Shown here in pieces: positions 54,515-64,000 of a stretch of 64,000 nt of DNA; the stretch's first letter is position 1; each line of letters opens with the position of its first letter. Source of the stretch: Eutreptiella sp. 'Long Island Sound 2002' (Eukaryota > Euglenozoa > Euglenophyceae > Eutreptiales > Eutreptiaceae); contig OZ038380.1 of assembly GCA_964036045.1 (NCBI GenBank), forward strand, positions 119,112,699 to 119,176,698, in the 5' to 3' direction. The notes below the pieces were generated by a model that saw only the letters and a program-made list of their open reading frames with translations, had not been told where the DNA came from and searched no databases. The translations under genes were made by a program, and so were the position numbers.

Positions 54515-55788
54515 TTGATTTTATTTTGTAGAATTACAGCAGTGGGACATTTGTTATTAGTGTTTGGAACCACAATGTCTAGTACCAATGATGTTGCAAA
54601 TTTTCTGGTGGCAAAATATGGTGGATTAACGCAACCGTGCGCCGAGGACGCACTAGTGGACCTATTCACGGGCAATCAAGATGGAATGGCTTTGTGGGAC
54701 CGCATTACTGCCCGGGTAAGCTCATCACGGCGTGTGCCCAAACGACGTTGCGTTGGCCAAGCAAAAGTGTTCACTGGGCAAGAAGCTGTGAGGCTTATTC
54801 TTGACCTCAACATCCCTAAAAGAAGGTGGCGCCACTCTTGCGATTGCCCAACCATAGTGCAACCGCCTCCAGTTCAGCGGTTGAACACGTTGTGTAGAAC
54901 CATGCAGACTATTCGAGCTACGTTTCTCTTCTATTGTTCCGTATTGCCCTAGTCTTCAACGCTGGTGTCATATGACGGTCATGGATGGTGCTTACATGCA
55001 ATGCACGGCCCTAAATTGGATTTTCTCAACTTGAATGTCGAACGTGTGAATGTTGAACACCGCGCGGTTGTACCAGTTGCACCTATCTCAACCGCTTCGG
55101 CTATGCACATAGGTGCCGAAGGCTCATTGGGTGGTTAAACGCCAAAAAAGGTCTTGCACGTTGCCTCATACATCCGACTTGCCATCATTGCTTTCCATCT
55201 AATGAGGTGATGGAGAAAGCATGGCAACATTTGACGTCTAAGCAAACATCAATGCGCACTAAGGCACACGGCACCATTGCCTTACGCTCTGATTTGGATG
55301 ATCTTTTCCCCTACATTTCTACCCAAGTTTGCGTGCTCAACGGAATGATTTTTCCCGAACCTATATATGTTCTTATTGTTCGGCGTGACGGCTCTGCATT
55401 TGGAACACACTCGTGGGTGCAAACCCCAATCACGTTTGCGAACCACATGGCAAAGGCGCGCACACTTCGGTACACATGGACTCTCCATCTTGCCTCTTGC
55501 AAAGAGAGTGATTGTGATGTACTAGGTGCGTTACGTCACAGCACATTGAGCAAGATCCAGAAAATCATTGATACGGGTTATATTGTATTGCGCACGTACT
55601 ACGTTCGTGCGCGTGTTATGATATCAGGTGACTCCCCATGGCTACGCCATTTATTGGGTATGAGCACCTATTTTGGTGTGGGTATTGTGTACTCATTTGC
55701 CACATATGGTGTGACACGGATGTTCCACGTAACACAATGGCCGCAAATAAATGCGACAGTTGTACAATCGTGGTGCAACTGCCTTGCA
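54515..55788 (+). pseudogene. Family D protein, right copy, N-terminal and middle part
   Basis: The first frame (54515-54952) reads SSTNDVANFLVAKYGGLTQP, DLFTGNQDGMALWDRITARV and VFTGQEAVRLILDLNIPKRR. After stops, frame 55207-55788 reads MMEKAWQHLTSKQTSMRTKA, LDDLFPYISTQVCVLNGMIF, VLIVRRDGSAFGTHSWVQTP, TWTLHLASCKESDCDVLGAL and VMISGDSPWLRHLLGMSTYF. The order DGSAF, KES, then GDSPWL looks like the acidic blocks of a nuclease-type core. It is better kept than the left copy. No named family can be assigned. The insert at 55789 truncates it; coding resumes at 63409. Confidence 0.55.
55778..55788 (+). repeat. Target-site duplication of the 7.6-kb insert, left copy
   Basis: ACTGCCTTGCA, repeated at 63398-63408. 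The left arm has a single copy of the same site near 45752-45762 (as TGCAAGGCAGT), uninterrupted. Confidence 0.9.
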
Positions 55789-57319
55789 CGGGTCGCACGC
55801 GCTGATCCTCAGCGCCAGAATGAAATAAAAAGATAAGAGAAACACAACGAAAAAAATTTCTAAATAGCTGAAAGCAAAGCCCATAAGCCTACAAAACAAC
55901 TGGGACAAAAACTGAGCGGCTAAACGCGTTACAACACGACGTCGAAAATCTTGAACTTAAATAGACAAATGAATAGCGCTGTGAGCGCCATAACATTAAG
56001 AGGAGCATAACTGTGCGCCCGTCGTTGCCTGATTCACTGTCTACGCAAATCAAACAGCGTCGCGAGCAACGCGTAAAACTGGAAAACATTTTTCGTAACA
56101 CGCCACGCCACTGCCCTCGCTCCCGCACGCCCTCCTTTTTTCACCATGTACCTTTCTCTCCCGCCCGTGCCCTACCGTCGACGCTTTTGCCTCCTTTTCG
56201 CTGCAAGTGGTCCGTACATGGCGTCAACGACAAGGACACCGAAGCCACCAAGGCGAAATCATCTCGGAAACCGCCACCAACGCGGGGTGACAGGTAGGGC
56301 AGTGAAGCAGACATGGTGTTGCTACCTGCAAGTGTGCAAGTGTGCGTGCGTAGGGTGGTGTATAATTTTCTTTCATTCTAAAAAGTTTTTTTTTATTTAA
56401 AAACCAATTTTTCAGCGGTTTTACAAGTAGGAGAAACCAAGCGAACAAGGCAGCAGGACAGGACACCACAACACCACACAGCAGCACAGCACCACGGGGC
56501 ACAGCACAGGGGAGCAGGGCACCAAGGGAGAGCAGGGAAGCACAGCAACACCGCACAGGGTGGAGAAGGACAGGGAACGCACAGTACGACACCCCAGGAC
56601 GCACACGGCAGAAAACACAACACCAGGCAGCAACACACCACAGCAAAACACACACAGCGCGGCAAGACAAGATACAACACAGCGCCGAAGACAAGGGACC
56701 ACAGGACAACGGACAGCGCACCAGGACACAACACAGCGCGCGACAGCATCCAGCAGAGCAAAACGAGACAACACAGCGCACAACAACGCAACGCCAGGCG
56801 GCACGACACGCAGCAAAGCGGCGCAGCACAGCACCCAGGGAAACACCACAGCACACCACCGTAACACGACACCAGGACCAACCAGGACCCAACAGGGGTC
56901 AACAGAGGACAGCCAGGCCCAACGGCAAACACGCAAACACAACAAACAACCACACAAAACACCAGCCAGCGCGGCAGGGGCAAGAGAGCAACGCACAGAG
57001 AGCAACGCCGCAGGAACACCGGCACCGCAGCGCACAAGCAGAGCACAGAAACCAAAACAGCCTGGAGCACCACAGAGATGCAAGGATCCACAAAAAAAGA
57101 CCAGCACAGAACGCAGCAATGCACAACAGCAAAGCACAACGTAAGCAGCAGAATGAAACCCACCACGACACGGCGCAAGAACCCAACCAGACACAAGCAC
57201 GCCACAAAACACCAGGCACAGCACAAAACACACCAAAGACGGCAGCACCACACGACACGACGCCGGACGAAGCAAAACACGGGACACCACGACCAGCCTC
57301 GCGGGAAACACACAACAGA

Positions 57320-59180
57320 CAGCGCCAAGGCCCAGGGCACCCAGGGCCGGAAAGGGGATAAAACCTGAGACTACGGGGGCGCACAATGGAAAGAAAAACC
57401 GAGCACCAAGAGGCAGCGACAAAAACCGCGAGACACAAAAGGGGGGGGGGGGGGAGCAAACACCAGGTAGCAGCCCACAGGCAGGCGGCAAACACGAAAG
57501 AGGCGAGAGCGCACAGCAAGCCGAGAAGCGGGGGGCCAAAAAAACAAACAACACACAGCGAAAGGGCCCAGGGCAGCGGAGGCCGGAAACAAGCAAAAGC
57601 CAGGGACAACGGAGGCGCACAAAAAAAAACCGAGCACCGAGAGGCGGCGACGAAAACCGCGAGACACAAAGGGGGGGGGGGACAGCAACCACCAGGGAGC
57701 AGCCAACGGTCAAGCGGGAAACACAAAAGAGGCGAGAGCGCATAGGGAGCCCAGAAGCAGGAGGCCACCAATAGAGAACAGCACACAGCGCCAAGGCCCA
57801 AAACAACCCCGGCCCGAAATCAGAGAAAACCAGAGACAGCGGGGGCAGAGACATCAGGGGCGCGAAACAAAAGAGCGAAAAAAAAACGGAGCACCGAGCG
57901 ACGAAGACAGCGCGACAAAAAGGAGGGGGGGGGGGCAGCAACCACCAGAGAGCAGCCAACGGTGAGGCGGGACACACAAACGAGGCGAGAGCGCACGGGA
58001 AGCAGAGAAGCAGATAACCAACAAAACAAACAACCGACAGCGCCAAGGCCCAGGGCACCCGGGGCCGGAAACGGGAGAAAACCTGAGACTACTGGGGCGC
58101 ACAACGAAAAAAAAAACCGAGCACCAAGAGGCAGCGACAAATTCCGCGAGACACAAAAGGGGGGGGGGGGCAGCAAACACCGGGTAGCAGCCCACAGGCA
58201 GGCGGCAAACACGAAAGAGGCGAGAGCGCACAGCAAGCCGAGAAGCGGGAGGCCTAAAATACAAACAACACACAGCAAAATGGCCCAGGGCAGCCAAGGC
58301 CGGAAACGAGCGAAAGCCAGAGACAACGGAGGCGCACAAAAAAAAAACCGAGCACCGAGAGGCAGCGACGAAAGCCGCGAGACACAAAGGGGGCGGGGGG
58401 ACAGCAACCACCAGGGAGCAGCCAACGATCAGGCGGGAAACACAAAAGAGGCGAGAGTGCACAGGGAGCCCAGAAGCGGGAGGCCAACAAAACAAACAGC
58501 ACACAGCGCCAAGGCCCAGGACACCCGGGGCCGGAAATCAGAGAAAGCCCGAGACAGCAGGGGCAGAGACAACAGGGGCGCGAAACGAAGGAGCGAAAAA
58601 GAAAAGGAGCACCGAGCGACGAAACCAGCGCGACAGAAAGGAGGGGGGGGGGGGGGGGCAGCAACCACCAGAGAGCAGCCAACGGCGAGGCGGGACAGAC
58701 AAACAAGGCGAGAGCGCACAGAGAGCAGAGAAGCAGATAACCAACAAAACAAACAACCCACAGCGCCAAGGCCCAGGGCACCCGGGGCCGGAAACCAGCG
58801 AAAGCCAGAGACAACGGAGGCACACAACAAAAAGAAAACCGAGCACTGAGAGGCAGCGACAAAAACCACGAGACACGAAAGGGGGGGGGGGACAGCAAAC
58901 AAGAGGGAGCAGCCAACAGCGAGGCGGGACACACAAACGAGGCGAGAGAGCACGGGGAGCAGAGAAGCGGGAGGCCAACAAAACAAGCAGCACACAGCGC
59001 CGAGGCCCAGGGCAGCCGGGGCTGGAAACCAGATAAGGCCAGAGACAAAGGGGGCGCACATGACAAAAACCCATGGCCGGGGGGGGGAAGGAAAGAAAAA
59101 CAAAGCGCCAAGGCCGAAGGCACCCGGGGCCGAAAACCAAAAAGAAAGCAAGAGACAAAGGGGGTGCGCGAGAAAAGAAA
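57320..59180. repeat. ~240-bp satellite with a three-monomer higher-order unit (~714 bp)
   Basis: Every monomer has GGCCCAGGGCA(C/G)CC, a GAGCACC(A/G)AGAGGCAGCGAC-type block, a G run, CAGCAACCACC(A)G and GGCGAGAGCGCA. Monomer A at about 57408 (CACCAAGAGGCAGCGACAAA) recurs at 58122; monomer B at 57642 recurs at 58353; monomer C at 57890 (GAGCACCGAGCGACGAAGAC) recurs at 58607. Spacings are 714, 711 and 717 bp. A third, partial round follows from about 58840. Confidence 0.85.
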
Positions 59181-60049
59181 GCAAACAAAAGAAGAAAACA
59201 AAAAAGGGCTGGGGGGAACAGAGAGAGGGCAAACAAAGGACCAAGAAAGGGGCAATCCAAGCCCGGAGGGGGCCGAGCAAAGCAGAAAGACAGAGCGGCC
59301 GGAGGAAAAGGGCAGGCGCACCAGAACGCGCCCGGGAGGCCGGCCCGCTCAACCTGGCCAGGAAAGACGAGCACAAGTACACACACACGGGACCCGGGCG
59401 TGGCGTCCTCCGACCCGCAAGGGGAGGTGTCGGCGTCCACACGAAACAGCCCCGGTGCACCGGCCGAGTCCCTCGTCGAAAGACGGACGGTACCGAAAAC
59501 CGGACGCGTCAGTGACCAGGTCCACAAGCCAACGACCGCAGCGCACGCAGCCCAAGACCGACGCCAGAGGGACCCGCCAGGGACAACCCCATCGCAGGGC
59601 CCCGAGCGTGTACGTTCCGGAGCGAGCCCTGCGCCCCCGCTTCGGCGGGGCCGGCGACACGCACAATGAGCCCAGTTTTCTGCCGGCCTCCGCGTGCCCC
59701 GCGCAGCCGCCCAGTAAATCCGGGGGCGAAGGCCCCCGGGATGGGGAACGGCACCACGGCGTCGGGAAAGCCAACCAGAGCACCGAGAGCGACCGGACCG
59801 GACGAGGCGCGGCGCATCGCGCGGGGCCACAATGCACGCCAGAGAAGCACGTCGCCGGCCACAACCACGGCACACGGACAGGTGCCAGGCAACAACCGCC
59901 GCCGGGTGCCGCGAACCCAGACAGTGCGCGCCACGACCACACAACCACGGCTGAGGAGCGACACCGAAGGGGAGATGAGGCAAAGCAGCGCCAGAGAGAC
60001 CGGACGCCCTGGACGGGAACGTCCGTGGCGGGCGAAGCAGCAGGAACTG

Positions 60050-61700
60050 CCGCCCCCCGGACTGGAGCATCCAGGGACCAGTGGCGGTGGTCGCACCCCG
60101 GACTGGAACATCCGGAGCAGAACAAGCAGCAGGCGCCACGGGGAGCCACAGAAGCGGCCACGAGGATGACGCCGAGGAGATGCAGCGAAGCAGAGAGGAG
60201 GACCAGGCCGGGGAGAAGCGGAGAAAACAAGATGAGGAGAAGGCCAAGTTGACGCAGCGATGCACACAACTGGACGAGGACGGGGGGGTGGGGTCGAGCA
60301 GCCAAGGGGACGAGGCCGAGGAGCAGCAGCGGAGCAACGACGAGGAGGAGCCTGGGGAGATGCAGAGTAGGGGTGACCAAAACGAGGCCGCGCACAAGCA
60401 GCCAAGAGCGGACGAAGACAGGTAGTGCCCAGGACGGGATCATCCGGGGCAAAACAAGAAGGAGCGGCCGAAGTGGGACGACCACATGAAGCGGAGAAAG
60501 GAGTCAGGACGCCCTTGACTGGAACATCGGGGCAGAACAAGCAGCAGGGGCCGCCGGCCCCCGGACTGGAACATCTGAGGACAAGTGGCAGCAAAACGCC
60601 CCGGACGGGTGGATACAGGATGGAACAAGGAGCACAGGCAGCCGCCTCCCGGACTGGAACATCCGTGGACAAGCGGCGGCCGATCCCCACGAACGGGAAC
60701 GTCGGCCACGGAGAGCAAGCGAAGCAGCCATAAGGGCCAGGCAGTGGGGATGCAGCGAAGCGGAGTGGATTAGGAGGAGGAGGAGGAGAGGAGAAGCAGT
60801 GAATTCAGGATGAGGACAAGGCCCAGCAGATGCAGCGATGCACACAAGTGGACGAGGACGCGGGGATGAGCAGGAGCAGCCAAGGGGATGAGGCCGAGGA
60901 GAAGCAGTGAAGCAGCAAGAAGGAGGAACCCGAGGAGATGCAGTGAGGATGAGACCAGCACGAGGCCGAGGACTAACAGCCAAGAGCAGACGAAGACATG
61001 GAGTACCCAAAACTGGATCATACGGGGCAAAACAAGAAGGAGCGGCCGAAACAAAGCGACAACAAAATGCGGAGGAAGCAGCCCCGACGCCCCGGACTGG
61101 AACATCCCGGGCAGAAAAAGCGGCATGGGCCGCCGCCCCCCGGACTGGGGCATCAGGGGACAAGTGGCTGCCAGACGCCCCAGACCGGCGCATCCGGGAC
61201 GGAACAAGGAGCACAGGCTCCCGCCGGACTGGATCATCCGGGGAGAAACGGGGGCCGAACGCCAGGGACTGGATCATCCGGGTTGGATCAAGCAGCACGA
61301 GCCGCCGCACCCCGGACTGAATCATCCGGGGACAAAGGGCGGCCAGACGCCCCAGATTGGAATATCCGGGTTGGAACAGGCAGCAGCAGCCAACGCAGCC
61401 ATGACACAAAAGTCGAGGGACACGTGGTGGGCAGACGCCCCGGACTGGAGCATCTGGGTCAGAACAAGGAGGAGCGGCCACAACCAACGGGGCCGCGGAA
61501 AGATGGTATGCAGCCCCGGGCAGGAATGCCCGGGGTGGACCAATGACGCGAGCATTAACCGGTGCAATAAGACCAGACGCCCCGGACTGGATCATCCGGA
61601 GCGGAACAAGCAGCAGTAGCCGCCGTCCCCCGGACTGGATCATCGAGGGACAAGTGGTGGCCTGGCACCCCAGACTGGATAATCCGTGGCTGACAGCCTG
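60050..61700. repeat. Hairpin minisatellite, core CCGGACTGGATCATCCGG
   Basis: More than twenty copies of CCCGGACTGGA(A/T)CATC(C)GGG occur at intervals of roughly 55-80 bp, often followed by AGAACAAG(C/G)AGCAG or GACAAGTGGC. CCCGGA and TCCGGG can pair across an 8-9-base loop. A larger block (60180-60480) containing GCAGCGATGCACACAA and GCAAAACAAGAAGGAGCGGC is repeated at 60752-61060. Confidence 0.8.
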
Positions 61701-61899
61701 TCTGCACAAGATCTGGGCTCGACAGGCCGCGCTGAGCTGGGCCCTTGACCGGGTATAGCAGGCCAGATGTGAATGCTGGTAGCTACGCCTCTCCGCACCC
61801 CCCCCATGCATGAGACTCTCGTACCGCAGGTGGGACAAGAGGGGTGAAGAGGTGCACCCGAAGCCGCCCAACCCAGCTAGACCAAGAGCGGAGGCACAC

Positions 61900-62360
61900 A
61901 CACAACAAAGAGGGCATCAACATGGACACCACGATGCAGGCGGGGCACTCCATGCATCCAAGCCCTAGCAGGGGTACGTATGGTGGCGTCCCTGCTGGGC
62001 CACAGCCGCAAACCAAAAAAAAAACACGCGCTGTGTTCTTGTGCCCAAACACAGGTGGAACACATGCGTTGCCCACCCTGCATGACCCAGAGCGCAGATC
62101 ACACATACGGCAGCACGCCCGAGCCAGGTATGGGGAGAACAGCAGAAAGAAGGACCCTCGGCCATGAGTGGCACGGGACAAACATCAGAAGGGCAATGTG
62201 CCATAGGAGGTATGCAAGACGACGTCAAGGACGGCAGGACAGCAGGCGGTGCAAGCATACCGAACAAAGAACACAACTCCCCTCGAACTCTAGTGGGGGT
62301 ACGTGTAGTGGCCTCCCTGCTAGGCCACAGCCGCCTGGACAGGCTGTGTTCTCGTGCCTA
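61900..62360 (+). repeat. Diverged direct duplication in the insert's 3' part
   Basis: GGGGTACGTATGGTGGCGTC with CCTGCTGGGCCACAGCCGC (61973) recurs as GGGGTACGTGTAGTGGCCTC with CCTGCTAGGCCACAGCCGC (62297). Both lead to CTGTGTTCT(T/C)GTGCC. Confidence 0.65.
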
Positions 62361-63373
62361 ATCGTAGGTGGGCCAAAGGTGCCATGACATGGGAAAAGTG
62401 GCCAGATGACCCGGACGGGAAGGTGCGGAGGAGAACGCGCCGAGTGCACGGAAGAAGGGGAGTGGATAGGAGCGACCCGTGCAAGGAGCACAAAACGGTC
62501 CCCGGATGGATGAGGATCCTGTGAACCCGCGCCACGGGGTTGCTGGCGGCCAGGTGGGGTATAAACATGGGATGAGGGATGGGAAGGGGGCACGGGGCTA
62601 GGGAAGCGGTGTGGCACCGGCCACACAACGGCCCCATGTGATCGGCATACCACAGGACGCGGGGATTGGGCTGGTGACGGGAAGTGGTGAAGATGAACGG
62701 GACATGGGATGGGAAGGGAGGCCGATAGCGCCAAGCAACAGCCCCCTGGGATTGGGAAACCAGTCGCCACGGAGTGCTGAACCATGGGTCAGCCATGGGG
62801 AGTCTGACCACGGGAAGTCGGGAAAATGCCCTGAATCCCGGGACGGCCGTGAGGTGTCTGCAGGGGTGAGGGTTGACCCTGAGGTCCCCGGGTCAACCGC
62901 CTAAATACACCTAGGTTCACGCGTGACCGGGACCTGGGGGAACGTGGAAAGGGTCGCCCCCTGGCCTCCAGCCGCGGATGGACAACAGCGAATTGCATCC
63001 GGGAGCCGAGTGGGTACTGCAACCCGTGAGGGATGGGGAGTGGTGGAATGTGGTTGACAGAGAGAAATGCTCCACTGTCGGCGAGGGCTATCCACACGAA
63101 ACCCTCCTGCAGGCGCCCGAAAGGCTGTGCTAGGGGGGGAAGGCCGGGGGATCCTTCGATGGGTGACCAGAAGGAGCTGAGACTGTGAGGGCAGCAAGTG
63201 AAGGACACCTACCGCTGGTCATGCCGGACGGGAACCTGGTTGAAAGTCTCGGGCCGTGAGGTGAGAAAGGGGTCGCCAGGGGAACTTATGGTGGAGAGCT
63301 CTCCTTCCCGCCAGAGACGGCCACCATGTAAAACAAGCAGAGAGATGGCAGATGAGGCCCCGGACGCGGCCGC

Positions 63374-63397
63374 CTTTACTTACTTACTTACTTACTT
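63374..63397 (+). repeat. (TTAC)n tail of the 7.6-kb insert
   Basis: About six TTAC units end at the right copy of the 11-bp duplication. Confidence 0.85.
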
Positions 63398-63408
63398 ACT
63401 GCCTTGCA
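63398..63408 (+). repeat. Target-site duplication of the 7.6-kb insert, right copy
   Basis: ACTGCCTTGCA, identical to 55778-55788. It is followed by TGCCCGCGGTCGCGCC, which continues family D as in the left arm. Confidence 0.9.
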
Positions 63409-64000
63409 TGCCCGCGGTCGCGCCAAAGAGCCACTTTTGCACATCGATGACCGTCATCATTCTGTTGTTATGTGTGTATTGCATTTACTTATTGGGCTTG
63501 AGAATATATATCGAAGTTCCTTGGTGTGCATGCAACACGCCTAACCCCGCACCAAAGGAACAAGGAACAGGAGGTACTCAATAACGCTAAAACTAACATA
63601 GCATTGAAAGGCAAGAGCCAACCAGATGGTGAGGAGGTGTGGCGGCTGCTTACAAATTGGAGTGTGATCGCGAAAGTAATGAAACTTCCATCATAAGCGC
63701 GCGCCGTTGTTGAGCAAATGTCTGTCTTACTAACTCATATGTACCGCTGGGAAATCCAGCTCGAAGTGTTGAAATGCGCTGGTGTTGCCAAGCGTTTTCA
63801 ACGTATAATGTGCCTGACCGTAAGGTCCCCATATTTACTTTGGCTTTGCAAAGATGCCAAAAGGGTGTTCACTAGTATACGCCCATGGGGTGCCGCAATG
63901 CTTTGCGGTGATATTGTTGAGACAATCAATTACATCCATAACGATGGCTTCCTCCCGAACAGTGCCCGTGGAGGTGGTGGCAGGGATGTGGATGGGAACG
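63409..64000 (+). pseudogene. Family D protein, right copy, continued to the window edge
   Basis: Collinear with 45750-45160 on the opposite strand. In the main frame it reads ALKGKSQPDGEEVWRLLTNW, ARAVVEQMSVLLTHMYRWEI, RSPYLLWLCKDAKRVFTSIR and GAAMLCGDIVETINYIHNDG, close to the left copy. A TAA near 63694 interrupts one block. It runs off the window. Confidence 0.55.

Larger units (their letters stand above)
52205..55788. repeat. Right arm of the palindrome, first part
   Basis: Reverse complement of 45750-48295, with about 1.07 kb of extra unmatched sequence between roughly 52955 and 54030. The arm is cut at 55788 by the 7.6-kb insert and resumes at 63398. Confidence 0.8.
55789..63397 (+). 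mobile_element. 7.6-kb repeat-filled insert with LINE-like ends
   Basis: Flanked by an 11-bp duplication and ending in a (TTAC)n tail, so target-primed retrotransposition is likely. No RT or other retroelement enzyme is recognisable, so it is either a 5'-truncated copy of an element like LINE-A or a non-autonomous derivative. The first 600 bp are AT-rich; then comes an A/C-rich stretch (56420-57300), the ~240-bp satellite, GC-rich unique DNA, the hairpin minisatellite, and a GC-rich 3' part. Long hydrophobic frames on the minus strand are composition artefacts. Confidence 0.65.

Noticed and set aside
59164-60252. 362-codon plus-strand ORF in the 7.6-kb insert
   Set aside because: Low-complexity Arg/Glu/Pro text across unrelated repeat blocks, with no domain and no parallel frame elsewhere.
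56393-60690. Long minus-strand ORFs of 315-619 codons, Cys/Leu/Phe/Pro-rich
   Set aside because: They translate the ~240-bp satellite and the A/C-rich stretch. The repeated hydrophobic pattern follows the DNA repeat and several frames are open at once.
1-64000. tRNA, rRNA, CRISPR or bacterial operon features
   Set aside because: I scanned for cloverleaf-like and conserved rRNA stretches and for regular spacer arrays and found none; the tandem arrays lack repeat-spacer structure.

Overview
The window is eukaryotic nuclear DNA made almost entirely of transposable elements. It contains non-LTR retrotransposons with APE-type endonuclease, reverse transcriptase (RT) and RNase H; Ty3/gypsy LTR elements with chromodomain-like tails; short LTR elements without pol; and a terminal-inverted-repeat family with a small deletion derivative. 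I see no rRNA, tRNA, CRISPR array, operon or clear single-copy host gene. Very GC-rich elements (about 65-75% GC by eye) sit inside moderate-GC ones. That fits a repeat-rich alga or other protist, but the sequence alone does not name the organism.

Layout, left half. Bases 1-965 are the 3' part of a Ty3/gypsy pol gene (integrase end plus chromodomain), and 1288-2371 hold an RNase H fragment. An old non-LTR element, 'LINE-B', starts near 3130 and is cut into three pieces (3130-4029, 14877-17009, 20646-22231). The first interruption is a 10.8-kb Ty3/gypsy element, G1 (4030-14876), which itself contains a 309-bp inverted-repeat element. The second is an LTR composite with three LTRs (17010-20641) flanked by GGTA duplications. 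Next come inverted copies of another gypsy element, 'gypsy C' (minus strand 22232-24900, plus strand 24909 onward). The minus copy is split by a 1.49-kb TIR element full of ~185-bp repeats. A GC-rich, minus-oriented insert (26645-30176) is bracketed by two copies of the same ~1.1-kb sequence.

Layout, right half. An unidentified coding repeat, 'family D', lies on the minus strand. It is split by 'LINE-A' (32354-45033), a 12.7-kb non-LTR element with a 13-bp target-site duplication, a (CTAC)n 3' tail, and ORFs for a proline-rich ORF1, endonuclease/RT/RNase H, a third ORF and an SR-rich fourth ORF. From 45034 the window forms a large imperfect palindrome: arm 45034-48295 pairs with 52205-55788 plus 63398-64000. 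A decayed minus-strand gypsy gag lies in the spacer. The right arm is split by a 7.6-kb insert (55789-63397) with an 11-bp duplication and a (TTAC)n tail. That insert carries a higher-order satellite (A-B-C monomers, ~714 bp) and a hairpin-forming minisatellite.

Nothing here works together as a pathway. The value of the window is a readable insertion stratigraphy, in which paralogous copies confirm several junctions to the base. Nearly every coding region is damaged. LINE-A is the best preserved, with only a few stops and frameshifts.
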